From contig NZ_SRXX01000002.1 in assembly GCF_004804315.1 (NCBI RefSeq), positions 124,001 through 188,000 of the forward strand: DNA of 64,000 nt, read 5' to 3'. The stretch is from Flagellimonas onchidii (GTDB lineage: Bacteria; Bacteroidota; Bacteroidia; Flavobacteriales; Flavobacteriaceae). The notes beneath the pieces were generated by a model. It was not told where the DNA came from. It saw only the letters and a list, made by a program, of their open reading frames with translations, and did not search any database. Made by a program: the position numbers and the translations under genes. Below, in pieces: positions 44,179-52,939 of the stretch (position 1 is the first letter of the stretch; each line of letters starts with the position of its first letter).

Positions 44179-45446
44179 TGAATGAAATTTGCCAGTTGGT
44201 TTGTGAGCTCCCTACGGTGATATTGCCCAATTCCTTTGGAATCACATAGCAATTCGCCTTTTTGAAATGCACCAAACCAGTCTAAAAGTACAGTTTTTAG
44301 TTCCTCTTTCTGCGCTTTACCATAAAAAACTCCTGCGTTGGTCGACACTACCATCTCTCCTGCCTCCCACCCTTCCGGCCCTATGGAAAGAACTGGCCTT
44401 TTGGCATTGAGATATTCAAACAGTTTTCCTGGAATGATTCCTTTGGTTTCTTCCGAATCAATTTCCAACAATAATAGCACTTGGGATTTTTGTTGCACTT
44501 CTAAAACCTTATCGTGGGATAGGTAACCCAAATTTATTACCTGCTGCTCCAATTCATTTTCACGTAGAGAATCCATAACCTCTTCTCCTACGACCCCGGC
44601 CAATTGAATTTTCAGTTTATTCTTGAATAAGTTGTTTTCTTCACATAATTCTTTGAGTGCTTCCCATAAAACAATTGGATTTCTTCCAGTGAGCAACGAC
44701 CCGATATGGGAAATCGTGAACGATGCATCTAAAGTATTCATGGGGGTTACACCTTCAAAACCGTTGGTTATGGTTTTTATGGGTTTTTGGGTCAAGCTTT
44801 CAAACTCTTTTTTGGTTGTATTACTGGTTACCACGATTTTATCCGCCGAATTCAGCACTTTTTTCTCAAGGGTCTTATGTTTTTTATGGGCTGCTCGGGT
44901 CAATCGTAATTTTTTGTGATACCCTATGGATGTCCAAGGATCACGAAAATCAGTAATCCACTCAAGAGAAAATTTATCTTTTAATCCCAATCCGATAAGA
45001 TGTATGCTATGTGGCGGGCCAGTCGTGATTATGGTCTCTATTCCATGCTCTTCTATGATTTTGGAAAGAAATTTTATGGATGGCTTAACCCATGATCTAC
45101 GTGCATCAGGTATAAAAAAGTTTCCCCGAACCCAAAGCATAGCCTTTTCCAATAATGATGGATTCTTTTCTTGAATAATTCCCGAGCTAATGGTTTTGGT
45201 TTTCTTTTTAGAAAGCAAATTCGCCCAGAAATAAGGTTCTTTGATAGGTTGCTTTAAAATGGATAGTCCGCTTGGCACTTCAGTCACCAAATTCTTGTCT
45301 ATGATGGGATATGTCGGGTTTTCAGGAACATAAACAATCGGTTCGATACCAAAATCAGGAAGATATTTAACAAATTTCAGCCATCGTTGTACCCCTGGCC
45401 CTCCTGCGGGAGGCCAATAATACGCTATGATCAAGACCTTGCGCAT
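44163..45446 (-). CDS. Glycosyltransferase family 4 protein
   Basis: The 427-residue enzyme has a GT-B fold. Its N-terminal part includes IAYYWPPAGGPGVQRWLKFVKYLP, quoted only partly, and ITTGPPHSIHLIGL; the C-terminal part has ISHIGSLLTGRNP and KLFEYLNAKRPVLSIGP, where the Glu and neighbours bind the donor nucleotide. It adds a sugar to a lipid-linked or surface glycan. Its ATG overlaps the stop of the YfhO gene by one base (TAATG), and its end overlaps the flippase start by 16 bases. Confidence 0.9.
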   Translation of the reverse strand: MRKVLIIAYYWPPAGGPGVQRWLKFVKYLPDFGIEPIVYVPENPTYPIIDKNLVTEVPSGLSILKQPIKEPYFWANLLSKKKTKTISSGIIQEKNPSLLEKAMLWVRGNFFIPDARRSWVKPSIKFLSKIIEEHGIETIITTGPPHSIHLIGLGLKDKFSLEWITDFRDPWTSIGYHKKLRLTRAAHKKHKTLEKKVLNSADKIVVTSNTTKKEFESLTQKPIKTITNGFEGVTPMNTLDASFTISHIGSLLTGRNPIVLWEALKELCEENNLFKNKLKIQLAGVVGEEVMDSLRENELEQQVINLGYLSHDKVLEVQQKSQVLLLLEIDSEETKGIIPGKLFEYLNAKRPVLSIGPEGWEAGEMVVSTNAGVFYGKAQKEELKTVLLDWFGAFQKGELLCDSKGIGQYHRRELTNQLANFIQWESS

Positions 45447-47881
45447 TATTCCTCTTTCTCTTTTTTAGGTCGAAACGAATAGGCAACTCCTCCAAGAATA
45501 ATCAATCCAAGTAAAATACTGCTTCCAAAAGCAATTTGACTTCCTGTTGCGACAATTTCGGGTTCAAACTTGAATTCAATCTCATGACTTCCGGCCGGAA
45601 CCTTCATACCTCGTAAAGCGTAATTTACCCTATAATGCGGAACAGCTTTTCCATCTAAAAATGCCTGCCAGCCAAAGGGATAGTGCATTTCCGAGAATAC
45701 AGCAAACCCAGCATTACTATTCTTTGATTCGTACTTCAGAGTATTAGGCCTATAATCAATCAAATTGATTGAAGCTAAAGAATCCACCTCATAACTAAGT
45801 TTGGTAATTGTAGGATAGGTTTTGGTATCGACGACGGCCTCGAATTTGGAATTGAATCCTTTAAGCGCTTGTATAGCTTCATTCGCAGATGAAACGGGGA
45901 TAAGATCTTCTACAAACCATGCATTGCCATTAGCACCATCGTTAACAGCGGGAAAACTTGCGCCATCCTCATCTTGTTGAATGATATACTTAGCATTAAG
46001 CATATTGAGTACTTCCAGGTTGTTTTGATACAGATGATGTTCGAACAAATCTTGCAATTGTCTAGGCTTCGCTGCGTGGTATCCTCCGATAGATTTATGA
46101 AAATAAGAAGTTCTTGCGCCGTTAAGTCCTTCCTGTGGGTCAAAAACCCTATAAATAGAATCATCCTGCTGAATCAATTGATCCACTTGACTAGCCTGAA
46201 ACGGAGTATTTACATTTCGTTGACGAACAAAATCATCTTTGTTTACATATCGCATATCCACGCCAACCAAATCGAACAATATCAATCCACCCAATACAAT
46301 CACTATCAGGTTTTTTCCAATTTTATCTTTGATAAAAAACCACAAAGCGGTAGCTGCCAAAGCCACATAAATCAATGAGCGAATAGTATCGCTTATATAA
46401 ACGGCTTCACGGTCTCGCTGAATCAGGGACATCAATTCATCACCATATCCACGGGTACGATAAAACTCATCGTTCAGTCCCTCAAAATCAAAAAATCCTT
46501 TGATTAAAAAGATAAAAACGCCAAGACCAAGGGTTATAAAGAAGCTAAGCTTCAGTGCTCTCAACTTTACTTCTGATTTAAGTTTCTTTTTAAAAAGTTC
46601 CCGTACACCAAGAATTCCCAAAACCGGCAAACAAAGCTCCAATACCACTTGAATTGAAGAAACCGCCCTGAACTTATTATACAATGGGAAGTAATCTATC
46701 ATAAAATTGGTGAGAGCTGGGAAGTTTTTGCCCCATGAAAGCAACAATGCTAAAATGGTACCAAAAAGCAACCACCATTTGCGTCGACCATCTACCAGAA
46801 ACATACCCAAAATAAATAAGAAGACAACTACCGCCCCTACATAAGCAGGTGCTGCTACAATAGGCTGTTTTCCCCAATATAATGGTAACCCGCTTGATAA
46901 TTCCAAAGCTTTTGAGGGGGAAAGTCCTTGTCCCGTAAGGTATTCGTACACCTTAGAATCTTTTCCCAAATCTTCATTGGCGGTACCTCCAAACAAACGG
47001 GGCGAAAATAAGTTTAACGACTCGCCTATCCCATAACTATATTGGGTAATGTAATCCCTGTCCAGCCCGGTTTGGGCTGCTTTCGCGCTTCCATCAGGAT
47101 TTATGGTCAATTCTGATTTTCCTCGGGTACTCCAATCCGCATATTGTTTTGTTGCTAAAAGTCCCGTTGCATTGGTTGCAATGGAAAGTACAACTGCCAA
47201 AATCAAAATGCCAACAGAGACAAAAAAGTGCTTCAATTCCTTATTCTTTATAGCATAGATAAGGCGAACCAATCCCAAGACCAGTACCAAAAGCATAAAA
47301 TAATAGGTCATTTGGTAGTGATTGGCACTGATTTCCAAGGCCATGGCCAGCGCCGTCAAAATAAAGCCCAACAAATATTTTTTTCTAAAAACCAATATTA
47401 TTCCACCCAAAACCATTGGGATATACCCCAGAGCATGGGCCTTGGCATTGTGCCCAACACCTAAAATAATAATGAGATATGTGGAAAAACCAAAAGCCAA
47501 CGATCCTAAGATAGCCAAGCGATATTCTACTTTAAGGCATAACATCAGGATATAGAAACCAATGAAATAAAGAAAAAGATAATCCGCAGGTCTCGGTAAA
47601 AATCGAATCAAACGATCCAATTTCTTGACGTAATCATGAGGATAATTGGCGCCCAGCTGATAGGTTGGCATCCCTCCAAAAGCGCCATTGGTCCAATACG
47701 ATTCTTCCCCAGTGAGTTCCTTGTAGTCATTGCGTTCTTTTGCCATCCCCTTATACTGGGCTATGTCAGATTGAAAAATGGCCTTGCCCTGAAGTACGGG
47801 ATAAAAGTATAGCAGTGAGGCTACAATAAAGAAAGCAATTACACAAACATTGGTGATAATAGCTTTTAGGGAAAGTTTCAT
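45446..47881 (-). CDS. YfhO-family membrane protein
   Basis: The ATG at 47881 gives 811 residues; a TTG 21 bases earlier is possible. About 13 membrane helices are followed by a periplasmic beta-rich domain (residues about 560-770: QDDSIYRVFDPQEGLNGARTS) and one more helix. It is a YfhO-type, GT-C-like protein; in Gram-positive relatives it helps attach sugars to wall polymers such as lipoteichoic acid. Here it most likely glycosylates a surface polymer. The gene follows DUF4834 by 24 bases and shares an operon with the two genes after it. Confidence 0.88.
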   Translation of the reverse strand: MKLSLKAIITNVCVIAFFIVASLLYFYPVLQGKAIFQSDIAQYKGMAKERNDYKELTGEESYWTNGAFGGMPTYQLGANYPHDYVKKLDRLIRFLPRPADYLFLYFIGFYILMLCLKVEYRLAILGSLAFGFSTYLIIILGVGHNAKAHALGYIPMVLGGIILVFRKKYLLGFILTALAMALEISANHYQMTYYFMLLVLVLGLVRLIYAIKNKELKHFFVSVGILILAVVLSIATNATGLLATKQYADWSTRGKSELTINPDGSAKAAQTGLDRDYITQYSYGIGESLNLFSPRLFGGTANEDLGKDSKVYEYLTGQGLSPSKALELSSGLPLYWGKQPIVAAPAYVGAVVVFLFILGMFLVDGRRKWWLLFGTILALLLSWGKNFPALTNFMIDYFPLYNKFRAVSSIQVVLELCLPVLGILGVRELFKKKLKSEVKLRALKLSFFITLGLGVFIFLIKGFFDFEGLNDEFYRTRGYGDELMSLIQRDREAVYISDTIRSLIYVALAATALWFFIKDKIGKNLIVIVLGGLILFDLVGVDMRYVNKDDFVRQRNVNTPFQASQVDQLIQQDDSIYRVFDPQEGLNGARTSYFHKSIGGYHAAKPRQLQDLFEHHLYQNNLEVLNMLNAKYIIQQDEDGASFPAVNDGANGNAWFVEDLIPVSSANEAIQALKGFNSKFEAVVDTKTYPTITKLSYEVDSLASINLIDYRPNTLKYESKNSNAGFAVFSEMHYPFGWQAFLDGKAVPHYRVNYALRGMKVPAGSHEIEFKFEPEIVATGSQIAFGSSILLGLIILGGVAYSFRPKKEKEE

Positions 47882-47905
47882 GGACTGATTTTGAAAAGAC
47901 AAATA

Positions 47906-48163
47906 TTAGTCAATTTCTTCAAAATCTATATATTCTCCAACTTTTTTTGAAGGATTGGATTTTCTAAAAGGCTTTTTTGAAATGGTGGTTTCTCCTTCCG
48001 CAGCCTTGTTGCCAAAGTCCTGATAGTTGCCAAACTGTTCCCCAAAGCGTTGTTGGGTTTTCTTTACAGCATAATTCAGCAGTTTGGGTGCTAGCCATTT
48101 TGCCAGCAATTTAACTGCGTAGTATACTAATATGACTACTAATATCGTTTGTAGTAAAACCAT
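47906..48163 (-). CDS. DUF4834 family protein
   Basis: The 85-residue protein has one N-terminal hydrophobic helix (LLQTILVVILVYYAVKLLAKWLAP) and a polar, basic tail ending GEYIDFEEID. It matches the small DUF4834 family of Bacteroidota, whose function is unknown. It is the first gene of the YfhO operon and has a two-element promoter just upstream. Confidence 0.82.
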   Translation of the reverse strand: MVLLQTILVVILVYYAVKLLAKWLAPKLLNYAVKKTQQRFGEQFGNYQDFGNKAAEGETTISKKPFRKSNPSKKVGEYIDFEEID

Positions 48164-48182
48164 GTAACAATAACTATTGAAT

Positions 48183-48212
48183 CAAAATTACACTGTTAGT
48201 CCCTTAATTCAA
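48183..48212 (-). promoter_or_regulatory. Promoter of the DUF4834-YfhO-glycosyltransferase-flippase operon
   Basis: On the minus strand TTG (48210-48212) is followed after 19 bases by TAATTTTG (48183-48190), an exact match of both elements. The DUF4834 ATG is 19 bases further on. Confidence 0.65.
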
Positions 48213-48248
48213 TTGAAAGTATCTTAAAATAGTATTAAAATCAGTTAT

Positions 48249-49232
48249 ATGGATCTGTCCTTTTTTAAAAAAGCCCCATTATTTGTTTGTGCAATGCCCT
48301 TTTTGTTGAGTGCACAATACACCGATGTTATTAACTCCAATAGGCCAGGAAGGGCTGTAAGTGCCTATGCTGTGGGTAAAAATGTTGTTCAGGCCGAAAT
48401 GGGACTTGTTTACGAACAACAAGACAATGCTACATTGGGAACAGACTCCAATATTTTGGGCACAGATGTTTCATTACGCTATGGATTACTTTTTGAATCT
48501 CTCGAAATCAATTGGGAAGGGTCTTTTATATCCCAAGATTTAACCTTTGTCAGCACGGGGGCATCTGAAAAAAGAACAGATTTTTCAAGAAACAGATTAG
48601 GTCTAAAGTTTTTGGTATTTGATCCATTTAAAAACCCGGAAAACAATAAACCCAATTTGTATAGCTGGCGGGCAAACAATGTTTTTCAATGGAAAAACCT
48701 GATTCCGGCAGTTTCCGTTTATGGAGGAGCGACTTTTACCTTAGGAGACAATCCATTTTATCCTGGGGATCCTAATATTTCCTATAGGGGCGCTATTGCA
48801 ACACAGAGTCGCCTTTCACCAAGGTTTGTGTTGATCTCAAATTTTGCTTACGACAGAATTGGAACCGATTTTCCTGAGTTGAGTTATGCCGTTTCGATTA
48901 CCCATGCCTTTAGAGACCCCAAATGGAGTGTCTTTATCGAAAATCAGGGTATAAAAAGTGACCGCTACAAAGATATTCTGCTTCGCACCGGGGTGGCGTA
49001 TTTGATTAATGAGAATTTTCAAGCCGACATTCATATGGGTTCCGGCTTTCAAAACTCACCTTCACGTCTTTTTGCAGTACTTGGATTCTCCTATCGTTTA
49101 GACTTTCATAAGGATACACTAAAACCCATTGACGAGCAAAAGTCAGGTCAAAATGGAAAAATCCGCAAAAAAGATGTCAAAAAAAATCGAAAAAAGAAGA
49201 ATAAAAAAAGAAAGGATAAACTCGATTTTTAA
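48249..49232 (+). CDS. Outer-membrane beta-barrel-like protein (MetA-pathway type)
   Basis: The 327-residue protein has a signal peptide (PLFVCAMPFLLSAQ) and then alternating strands typical of a beta-barrel: RPGRAVSAYAVGKNVVQAEMG (within the limit), DVSLRYGLLFESLEINWEG, RTDFSRNRLGLKFLV, KWSVFIENQGIKSD. It resembles the transporter family often named for phenol-degradation MetA, found widely in Bacteroidota. The last 40 residues are almost all Lys and Asn (KKNRKKKNKKRKDK), an unusual tail. Substrate unknown. Confidence 0.8.
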   Translation: MDLSFFKKAPLFVCAMPFLLSAQYTDVINSNRPGRAVSAYAVGKNVVQAEMGLVYEQQDNATLGTDSNILGTDVSLRYGLLFESLEINWEGSFISQDLTFVSTGASEKRTDFSRNRLGLKFLVFDPFKNPENNKPNLYSWRANNVFQWKNLIPAVSVYGGATFTLGDNPFYPGDPNISYRGAIATQSRLSPRFVLISNFAYDRIGTDFPELSYAVSITHAFRDPKWSVFIENQGIKSDRYKDILLRTGVAYLINENFQADIHMGSGFQNSPSRLFAVLGFSYRLDFHKDTLKPIDEQKSGQNGKIRKKDVKKNRKKKNKKRKDKLDF

Positions 49233-49298
49233 GTTTTAGCGGTATCATTTTTCTTCTGCTGATAATATTCCTAATATTGACCTTGCAAAATAAAATGT

Positions 49299-50420
49299 AT
49301 GGTCTCCGTAAAGCAGGTAGCATCCAAAGCTGATTTAAAAAAGTTCGTAAAATTCCCGTTCACTCTTTATAAAGGATCCTCTTATTGGGTCCCACCTATT
49401 ATAAATGATGAGATGGAGTCTTTTGACCCCAACAAGAATCCTGTTTTTAAGAATGCAGAGGCTAAATTCTTTTTGGCCTATAAAGATGGTAAGCTAGTTG
49501 GACGCATTGCGGCCATTATTAATTGGCTAGAGGTAAATGAGCAGCAGTTAAAGAAAATGCGTTTTGGTTGGTTCGATTTTGCGGATGACCTTGAGGTTTC
49601 CAAAGCACTTTTAGACAAAGTAACCGAAATTGGAAAGTCCAACAACCTTGAATTTATGGAAGGACCCGTTGGTTTTTCAAACTTGGATAAAGTAGGCGTG
49701 CTTATTGAAGGTTTTGACCACATTGGTACCATGATCACTTGGTATAATCACCCTTATTACCAATCGCATTATGAGCATCACGGATTTGTAAAGGAAAAAG
49801 AATATTTGGAAAACAAGTTTTTGGCTGCCAAAGCAGACCCAAAATTATTCCACAAGGCAAATCTACTCATCAAAAAAAGATATGGACTTCGGGAGATGAA
49901 CTTTACGAACAGTAATGAAATCATGCCTTGGGTGGATAAGATGTTCGATTTGTTCAATGATTCCTATTCCGTGCTTTCTTCGTTCGTAAAGATTACCGAT
50001 GTACAAAAAGAATATTTTAAAAAGAAGTACATCAGTTTTATAAATCCGGAATACATCAAATTTGTGGTGGATTCCAATGATGAGTTGGTAGCTTTTGCCA
50101 TCGTAATGCCTTCTTTTTCCAAAGCACTTCAAAAGGCGAAGGGCAAATTGTTCCCATTTGGAGTTTTCCACTTACTGAAGGCCAAGAAACAAAGTAAGGA
50201 TGTGATTTTTTATTTGATTGGAATCCGTCCTGATTTTCAGAACAAGGGTGTGACTGCCATTATTTTTAATGAATATCACAATACCTTTACGGAGAAAGGA
50301 ATTGTCAATTGTATTCGTACCCCTGAATTGGAAGAAAATACCGCCATTCGTCAAATGTGGAAACACTTTGATCCAGTTACCCACAAAAGGCGCAGAACCT
50401 ATCGCAAAGATTTAAGTTGA
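49299..50420 (+). CDS. GNAT-fold protein, candidate lipid N-acyltransferase
   Basis: The 373-residue protein belongs to a Bacteroidota GNAT-like group. N-terminal FVKFPFTLYKGSSYWVPPI and FFLAYKDGKLVGRIAAIIN and C-terminal DVIFYLIGIRPDFQNKGVTAI (quoted to the limit) are conserved, the last being the acetyl-CoA binding stretch. In several phyla such proteins stand beside serine palmitoyltransferase genes, and a bacterial ceramide synthase is of this fold, so N-acylation of a sphingoid base is a reasonable guess. Here it converges on an SPT-like gene with an 18-base gap. Confidence 0.75.
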   Translation: MVSVKQVASKADLKKFVKFPFTLYKGSSYWVPPIINDEMESFDPNKNPVFKNAEAKFFLAYKDGKLVGRIAAIINWLEVNEQQLKKMRFGWFDFADDLEVSKALLDKVTEIGKSNNLEFMEGPVGFSNLDKVGVLIEGFDHIGTMITWYNHPYYQSHYEHHGFVKEKEYLENKFLAAKADPKLFHKANLLIKKRYGLREMNFTNSNEIMPWVDKMFDLFNDSYSVLSSFVKITDVQKEYFKKKYISFINPEYIKFVVDSNDELVAFAIVMPSFSKALQKAKGKLFPFGVFHLLKAKKQSKDVIFYLIGIRPDFQNKGVTAIIFNEYHNTFTEKGIVNCIRTPELEENTAIRQMWKHFDPVTHKRRRTYRKDLS

Positions 50421-50438
50421 TAAAACATCGGAGTAAAA

Positions 50439-51698
50439 CTACTCGCCCATAGCGGCAGCAACCGCAGCGGATAATCTTTTGTATGTTCCGTTTTGAAGTC
50501 GCTCGCGAATTCCTGAGAATGCATCCAAAGTTTCTGCAATATCCTGCATGGTGTGCGTGGCTGTTGGAATCAAACGCAATAAAATCAACCCTTTTGGTAT
50601 TACAGGGTACACTACGATAGAGCAGAAAATGCCATAATTTTCACGAAGGTCTTTTACCAAAGCCATTGCTTCTGGAATACTTCCATTTAAATACACGGGA
50701 GTAACACAGCTTGAAGTAGTACCTATATCAAAACCACGTTCTTTAAGTCCATTTTGAAGCGCGTTGACATTCTCCCAAAGCTTTGCTTTAAGTTCTGGCA
50801 TCGAACGCAACATATCCAAACGTTTTAGCGCACCCTTCACATAAATCATGGGCAAGGATTTTGCAAACATCTGGGACCTTAGGTTATATTTTAAGTATTC
50901 AATGATTTCTTGATCAGCAGCAACAAAAGCTCCAATTCCGGCCATGGATTTTGCAAAGGTTGCCAAATATACATCGATGTCATCCTGAACACCTTGCTCC
51001 TCGCCTGCTCCTGCTCCCGTTTTTCCCAAAGTTCCAAAGCCATGGGCATCATCTACAAGCAATCTGAATTTATATTTTTGTTTTAGAGCAACAATTTCCT
51101 TTAAGATACCTTGCTCACCACGCATTCCGAAAACTCCTTCAGAAATTACTAAAATTCCACCGCCGGTTTCTGACGCTAGTTTTGTGGCTCTTTCCAAGTT
51201 TTTTTCCAAACTCTCGGCATCATTATGTTTGAAAGTGAAGCGTTTACCCATATGCAAACGAACCCCATCAATAATACATGCGTGACAATCCACATCATAC
51301 ACGATAATATCATCTTTTGATACCAAGGCGTCTATTACCGACATAAATCCTTGATAACCAAAATTCAATAAGTAAGAGGCCTCTTTATTTACAAAAGCAG
51401 CCAATTCTTGCTCCAATTGTTCGTGGTAATCTGTGTGACCACTCATCATACGAGCTCCCATTGGATAGGCAGCTCCATGTTCATGTGCTGCGTCTCCATC
51501 AACTTTTTTGATTTCAGGTAGATTTCCCAATCCTAAGTAATCATTGATACTCCACGTAATGACATCCTTTCCTTGGAATTTCATCCTGTTAGAGATAGGT
51601 CCTTCCAACTTCGGGAATACAAAATATCCTTCAGCTTGTGATGCCCATTTTCCCAGAGGTCCTTTGTTCTCAATGATTCTATCAAATAAATCTCTCAT
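50439..51698 (-). CDS. SPT/KBL-like alpha-oxoamine synthase, probable cysteate or serine acyltransferase
   Basis: The 419-residue PLP enzyme has SINDYLGLGN near residue 50, H139 that stacks on the cofactor, DDAHGFGTLG (D216, H219) and the Schiff-base lysine K250 in ATFAKSMAG. It joins an acyl-CoA to an amino acid with loss of CO2. In flavobacteria enzymes of this type make capnine from cysteate and acyl-CoA. The nearest gene upstream encodes a cysteine-synthase-like protein, but a terminator lies between them. It could also be a serine palmitoyltransferase. Confidence 0.85.
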   Translation of the reverse strand: MRDLFDRIIENKGPLGKWASQAEGYFVFPKLEGPISNRMKFQGKDVITWSINDYLGLGNLPEIKKVDGDAAHEHGAAYPMGARMMSGHTDYHEQLEQELAAFVNKEASYLLNFGYQGFMSVIDALVSKDDIIVYDVDCHACIIDGVRLHMGKRFTFKHNDAESLEKNLERATKLASETGGGILVISEGVFGMRGEQGILKEIVALKQKYKFRLLVDDAHGFGTLGKTGAGAGEEQGVQDDIDVYLATFAKSMAGIGAFVAADQEIIEYLKYNLRSQMFAKSLPMIYVKGALKRLDMLRSMPELKAKLWENVNALQNGLKERGFDIGTTSSCVTPVYLNGSIPEAMALVKDLRENYGIFCSIVVYPVIPKGLILLRLIPTATHTMQDIAETLDAFSGIRERLQNGTYKRLSAAVAAAMGE

Positions 51699-51721
51699 CT
51701 ACCTTAAATTTGATTGAAATG

Positions 51722-51729
51722 CAAAAGTA
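51722..51729 (-). promoter_or_regulatory. Candidate -7 element for the SPT-like gene
   Basis: Read on the minus strand the bases are TACTTTTG, an exact TAnnTTTG match 23 bases before the start codon. The -33 TTG is not clear. Confidence 0.4.
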
Positions 51730-51768
51730 TATATTTTTGACTAGCCTGCATAACTAATATCCTTATAT

Positions 51769-51803
51769 AAAAAAGAACGACAATGAAAACCACTGTCGTT
51801 CTT
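51769..51803 (-). terminator. Terminator after the cysteine-synthase-like gene
   Basis: On the minus strand AAGAACGACA and TGTCGTTCTT form a 10-bp stem around an 11-base loop, followed by a T-run. It ends the message of the cysteine-synthase-like gene before the SPT-like gene, so the two need separate promoters. Confidence 0.85.
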
Positions 51804-51825
51804 CTATATAAAGAGAGTTAGTTGT

Positions 51826-52866
51826 TTACTTAATGTACTCTATTTTTTCTGGAGCTTCAGCGTTCTGGATATCAAAAAATCCTTGGTTTTCCATCCATTC
51901 GTTGCTGTAAACCTTGCTCATATATCTAGACCCATGGTCTGGGAAAATCACTACGACATTGCTATCTTCCGAAAACTCCCCTTCAGTATTTAATTGGAAC
52001 AACGCCTGCATAGCGGCACCGCTGGTATAACCTATGAACATACCTTCTGTATGGGCAACCTTTCTGGCCATATGGGCACTTTCACCATCTGTAACCTTAA
52101 TATAACGATCTATACTATTGAAATCGGTAGCATCAGGAATCAAGTTTTTGCCCAACCCTTCGATTCTGTACGGATATACCTCATTATGGTCAAATTCGCC
52201 GGTCTCGTGATATTTTTTAAGCACTGAACCATAGGCATCAACGCCCAATACCTTAATCTCAGGGTTTTGCTCTTTTAAATACCGAGCAATACCCGAAATA
52301 GTTCCTCCAGTACCACTGCAAGCTACCAAATGCGTAATGGCTCCATTGGTCTGATTCCAAATCTCAGGACCAGTAGTATGGTAGTGTGCCTCTATATTTA
52401 ACTCGTTAAAGTACTGATTGATATATATGGAATCCTTGGTTTCTTTGTGCAAACGCTTTGCCACTTCATAATAAGATCTTGGGTCATCTGCGCTTACGTG
52501 TGCTGGGCACACATAAACTTTAGCACCCATTGAACGCAACATGTCTATCTTATCTGGAGATGATTTTGAACTGACGGCCAAAATACATTTGTATCCTTTT
52601 ACGATACTTACCATGGCTAAGCTAAAGCCTGTATTTCCTGAAGTAGTTTCAATAATAGTACTTCCAGGTTTAAGTATTCCTTTGCGCTCGGCTTCTTCTA
52701 TTATATAAACAGCAATCCTGTCCTTTGAGGAATGTCCTGGGTTAAAAGCTTCAACCTTGGCATAAAAATTTCCGGTAAGGGGCTCTGCAATTTTGTTAAG
52801 TTTAACTAAGGGAGTGTTTCCAATTAAATCAAGAATATTGCTATGCGCATTTATCTGTTTTTTCAT
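51826..52866 (-). CDS. Fold type II PLP enzyme, cysteine synthase or cysteate synthase-like
   Basis: The 346-residue protein has GNTPL at 16-20, the PLP lysine K48 in GHSSKDR, TTSGNTG at 74-80, GTGGTISG and TSGAA. The SSKDR sequence differs from the classic SVKDR of O-acetylserine sulfhydrylase. Such proteins replace the beta-substituent of a serine derivative by a sulfur nucleophile. Near an SPT-like gene, cysteate synthase (O-phosphoserine plus sulfite) is plausible, as described for capnine synthesis in Capnocytophaga. A cysteine synthase is the other option. Confidence 0.85.
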   Translation of the reverse strand: MKKQINAHSNILDLIGNTPLVKLNKIAEPLTGNFYAKVEAFNPGHSSKDRIAVYIIEEAERKGILKPGSTIIETTSGNTGFSLAMVSIVKGYKCILAVSSKSSPDKIDMLRSMGAKVYVCPAHVSADDPRSYYEVAKRLHKETKDSIYINQYFNELNIEAHYHTTGPEIWNQTNGAITHLVACSGTGGTISGIARYLKEQNPEIKVLGVDAYGSVLKKYHETGEFDHNEVYPYRIEGLGKNLIPDATDFNSIDRYIKVTDGESAHMARKVAHTEGMFIGYTSGAAMQALFQLNTEGEFSEDSNVVVIFPDHGSRYMSKVYSNEWMENQGFFDIQNAEAPEKIEYIK

Positions 52867-52939
52867 AACTGGGTTTAGGTAAGGGATAAATTAGAAACTT
52901 CTTTCCAATTTATCAGGGACAAAAATAGTATTTTTTATT

